Source of the DNA: Candidatus Aminicenantota bacterium
Lineage (GTDB): Bacteria > Acidobacteriota > Aminicenantia > Aminicenantales > Aminicenantaceae
NCBI GenBank assembly: GCA_030670375.1
Contig: DAOVBT010000133.1
Coordinates: 1 to 6,120 of the forward strand
Reading direction: 5' to 3'
DNA length: 6,120 nt
The notes under the pieces: model-generated
Told to the model about the DNA's origin: nothing
Databases searched by the model: none
Seen by the model: the letters and a program-made list of their open reading frames with translations, nothing else
Translations under genes and position numbers: made by a program
In this document: piece by piece, positions 5,893 through 6,120 of the stretch
Layout: every line of letters starts with the position of its first letter
How positions within the stretch are numbered: the stretch's first letter is position 1

Positions 5893-6120
5893 TTATTGGA
5901 AATAGATGTAATGGGGGGAGGGGCCGAGGTTGACTCGATTATCCCGAAAAGGGACTTCTTCTCCATCCCGGTTTTCTACCCTCAACACAGGATGGGAAAA
6001 GGTGTGCTCGACAGAGGAGCGCTGCGTCCAACAGACAGCAAACGGCCTTTCCTGTTTGCGGAATAAGAACATAAACGCCTCAGAATGAGGCATTTTTTCT
6101 GTAAAGAGGCTTCCCTCCAG
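5893..6120 (-). CDS. C-terminal fragment of an unidentified protein, possibly glycosidase-like, cut by window edge
   Basis: The reverse strand is open from the right edge to a TAA at 5895-5893, encoding 75 residues. The pattern FAVCWTQRSS at 27-36, then VLRVENRDGEEVPFRDN at 45-61, then VNLGPSPHYIYF at 63-74, resembles the terminal beta-sandwich of many glycoside hydrolases and related secreted proteins. In those proteins a short 'own value, name, D-x-x-G, L-x-P-x-P-x-Y' ending is common. This is a resemblance from memory, not a confirmed match. An internal ATG at 6093 could start a 66-residue protein, but the frame stays open to the edge and lacks a ribosome site there, so a truncated larger gene is more likely. 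It converges on the barrel gene with only six bases between stop codons. Confidence 0.5.
   Translation of the reverse strand: MEGSLFTEKMPHSEAFMFLFRKQERPFAVCWTQRSSVEHTFSHPVLRVENRDGEEVPFRDNRVNLGPSPHYIYFQ
6077..6098 (+). terminator. Intrinsic terminator of the SH3b/barrel transcript
   Basis: GCCTCA, loop GAA, TGAGGC, one A, then six T residues. This is a compact 6-bp, G+C-rich hairpin with a U-tract in the plus direction. It lies about 190 bases past the barrel stop codon and inside the convergent reading frame. In the minus direction no T-run follows, so it is directional. Confidence 0.7.

Overview
This window reads as ordinary chromosome from a Gram-negative bacterium of moderate G+C. The envelope evidence is a signal-peptide protein ending in an outer-membrane beta-barrel with a terminal Phe, together with an exported DUF1573 protein. 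The mix of SH3b-plus-barrel protein, DUF1573 protein, tandem Usp protein and a CNT nucleoside transporter would fit an anaerobic or uncultured phylum such as Aminicenantes/Acidobacteriota. That placement is only an impression from protein style and cannot be proved here.

Layout. Positions 1-4449 are all minus strand and read right to left. A strong promoter-like sequence (4497-4524) precedes a DUF1573 exported protein, which overlaps the YggT-family membrane protein by four bases. A gap of about 330 bases follows, with no convincing gene but clear secondary-structure signals. Next come a DUF167 (YggU) protein and a CNT-family nucleoside transporter, separated by one base. A separate promoter just past the transporter stop (1419-1446) serves a tandem universal stress protein and then dprA, which starts two bases after the stress-protein stop and runs off the left edge. 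yggT and yggU, often neighbours in bacteria, are here split by the structured gap.

Positions 4450-4728 are an AT-rich divergent promoter region. Rightward, a full-consensus sigma-70 promoter (TTGACA, 17 bases, TATAAT) lies so close to the GTG start of the SH3b/beta-barrel gene (4729-5886) that its mRNA should be leaderless or nearly so. A convergent minus-strand reading frame (5893 to the right edge) looks like the C-terminal end of a larger protein, possibly glycosidase-like. A good intrinsic terminator for the rightward gene lies inside that convergent frame.

No mobile element, CRISPR array, tRNA or rRNA was found. The best candidates for something undescribed are the structured intergenic element at 3112-3223 and the near-leaderless consensus promoter of the barrel gene. 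Everything else looks like known families in a plausible housekeeping and envelope context.
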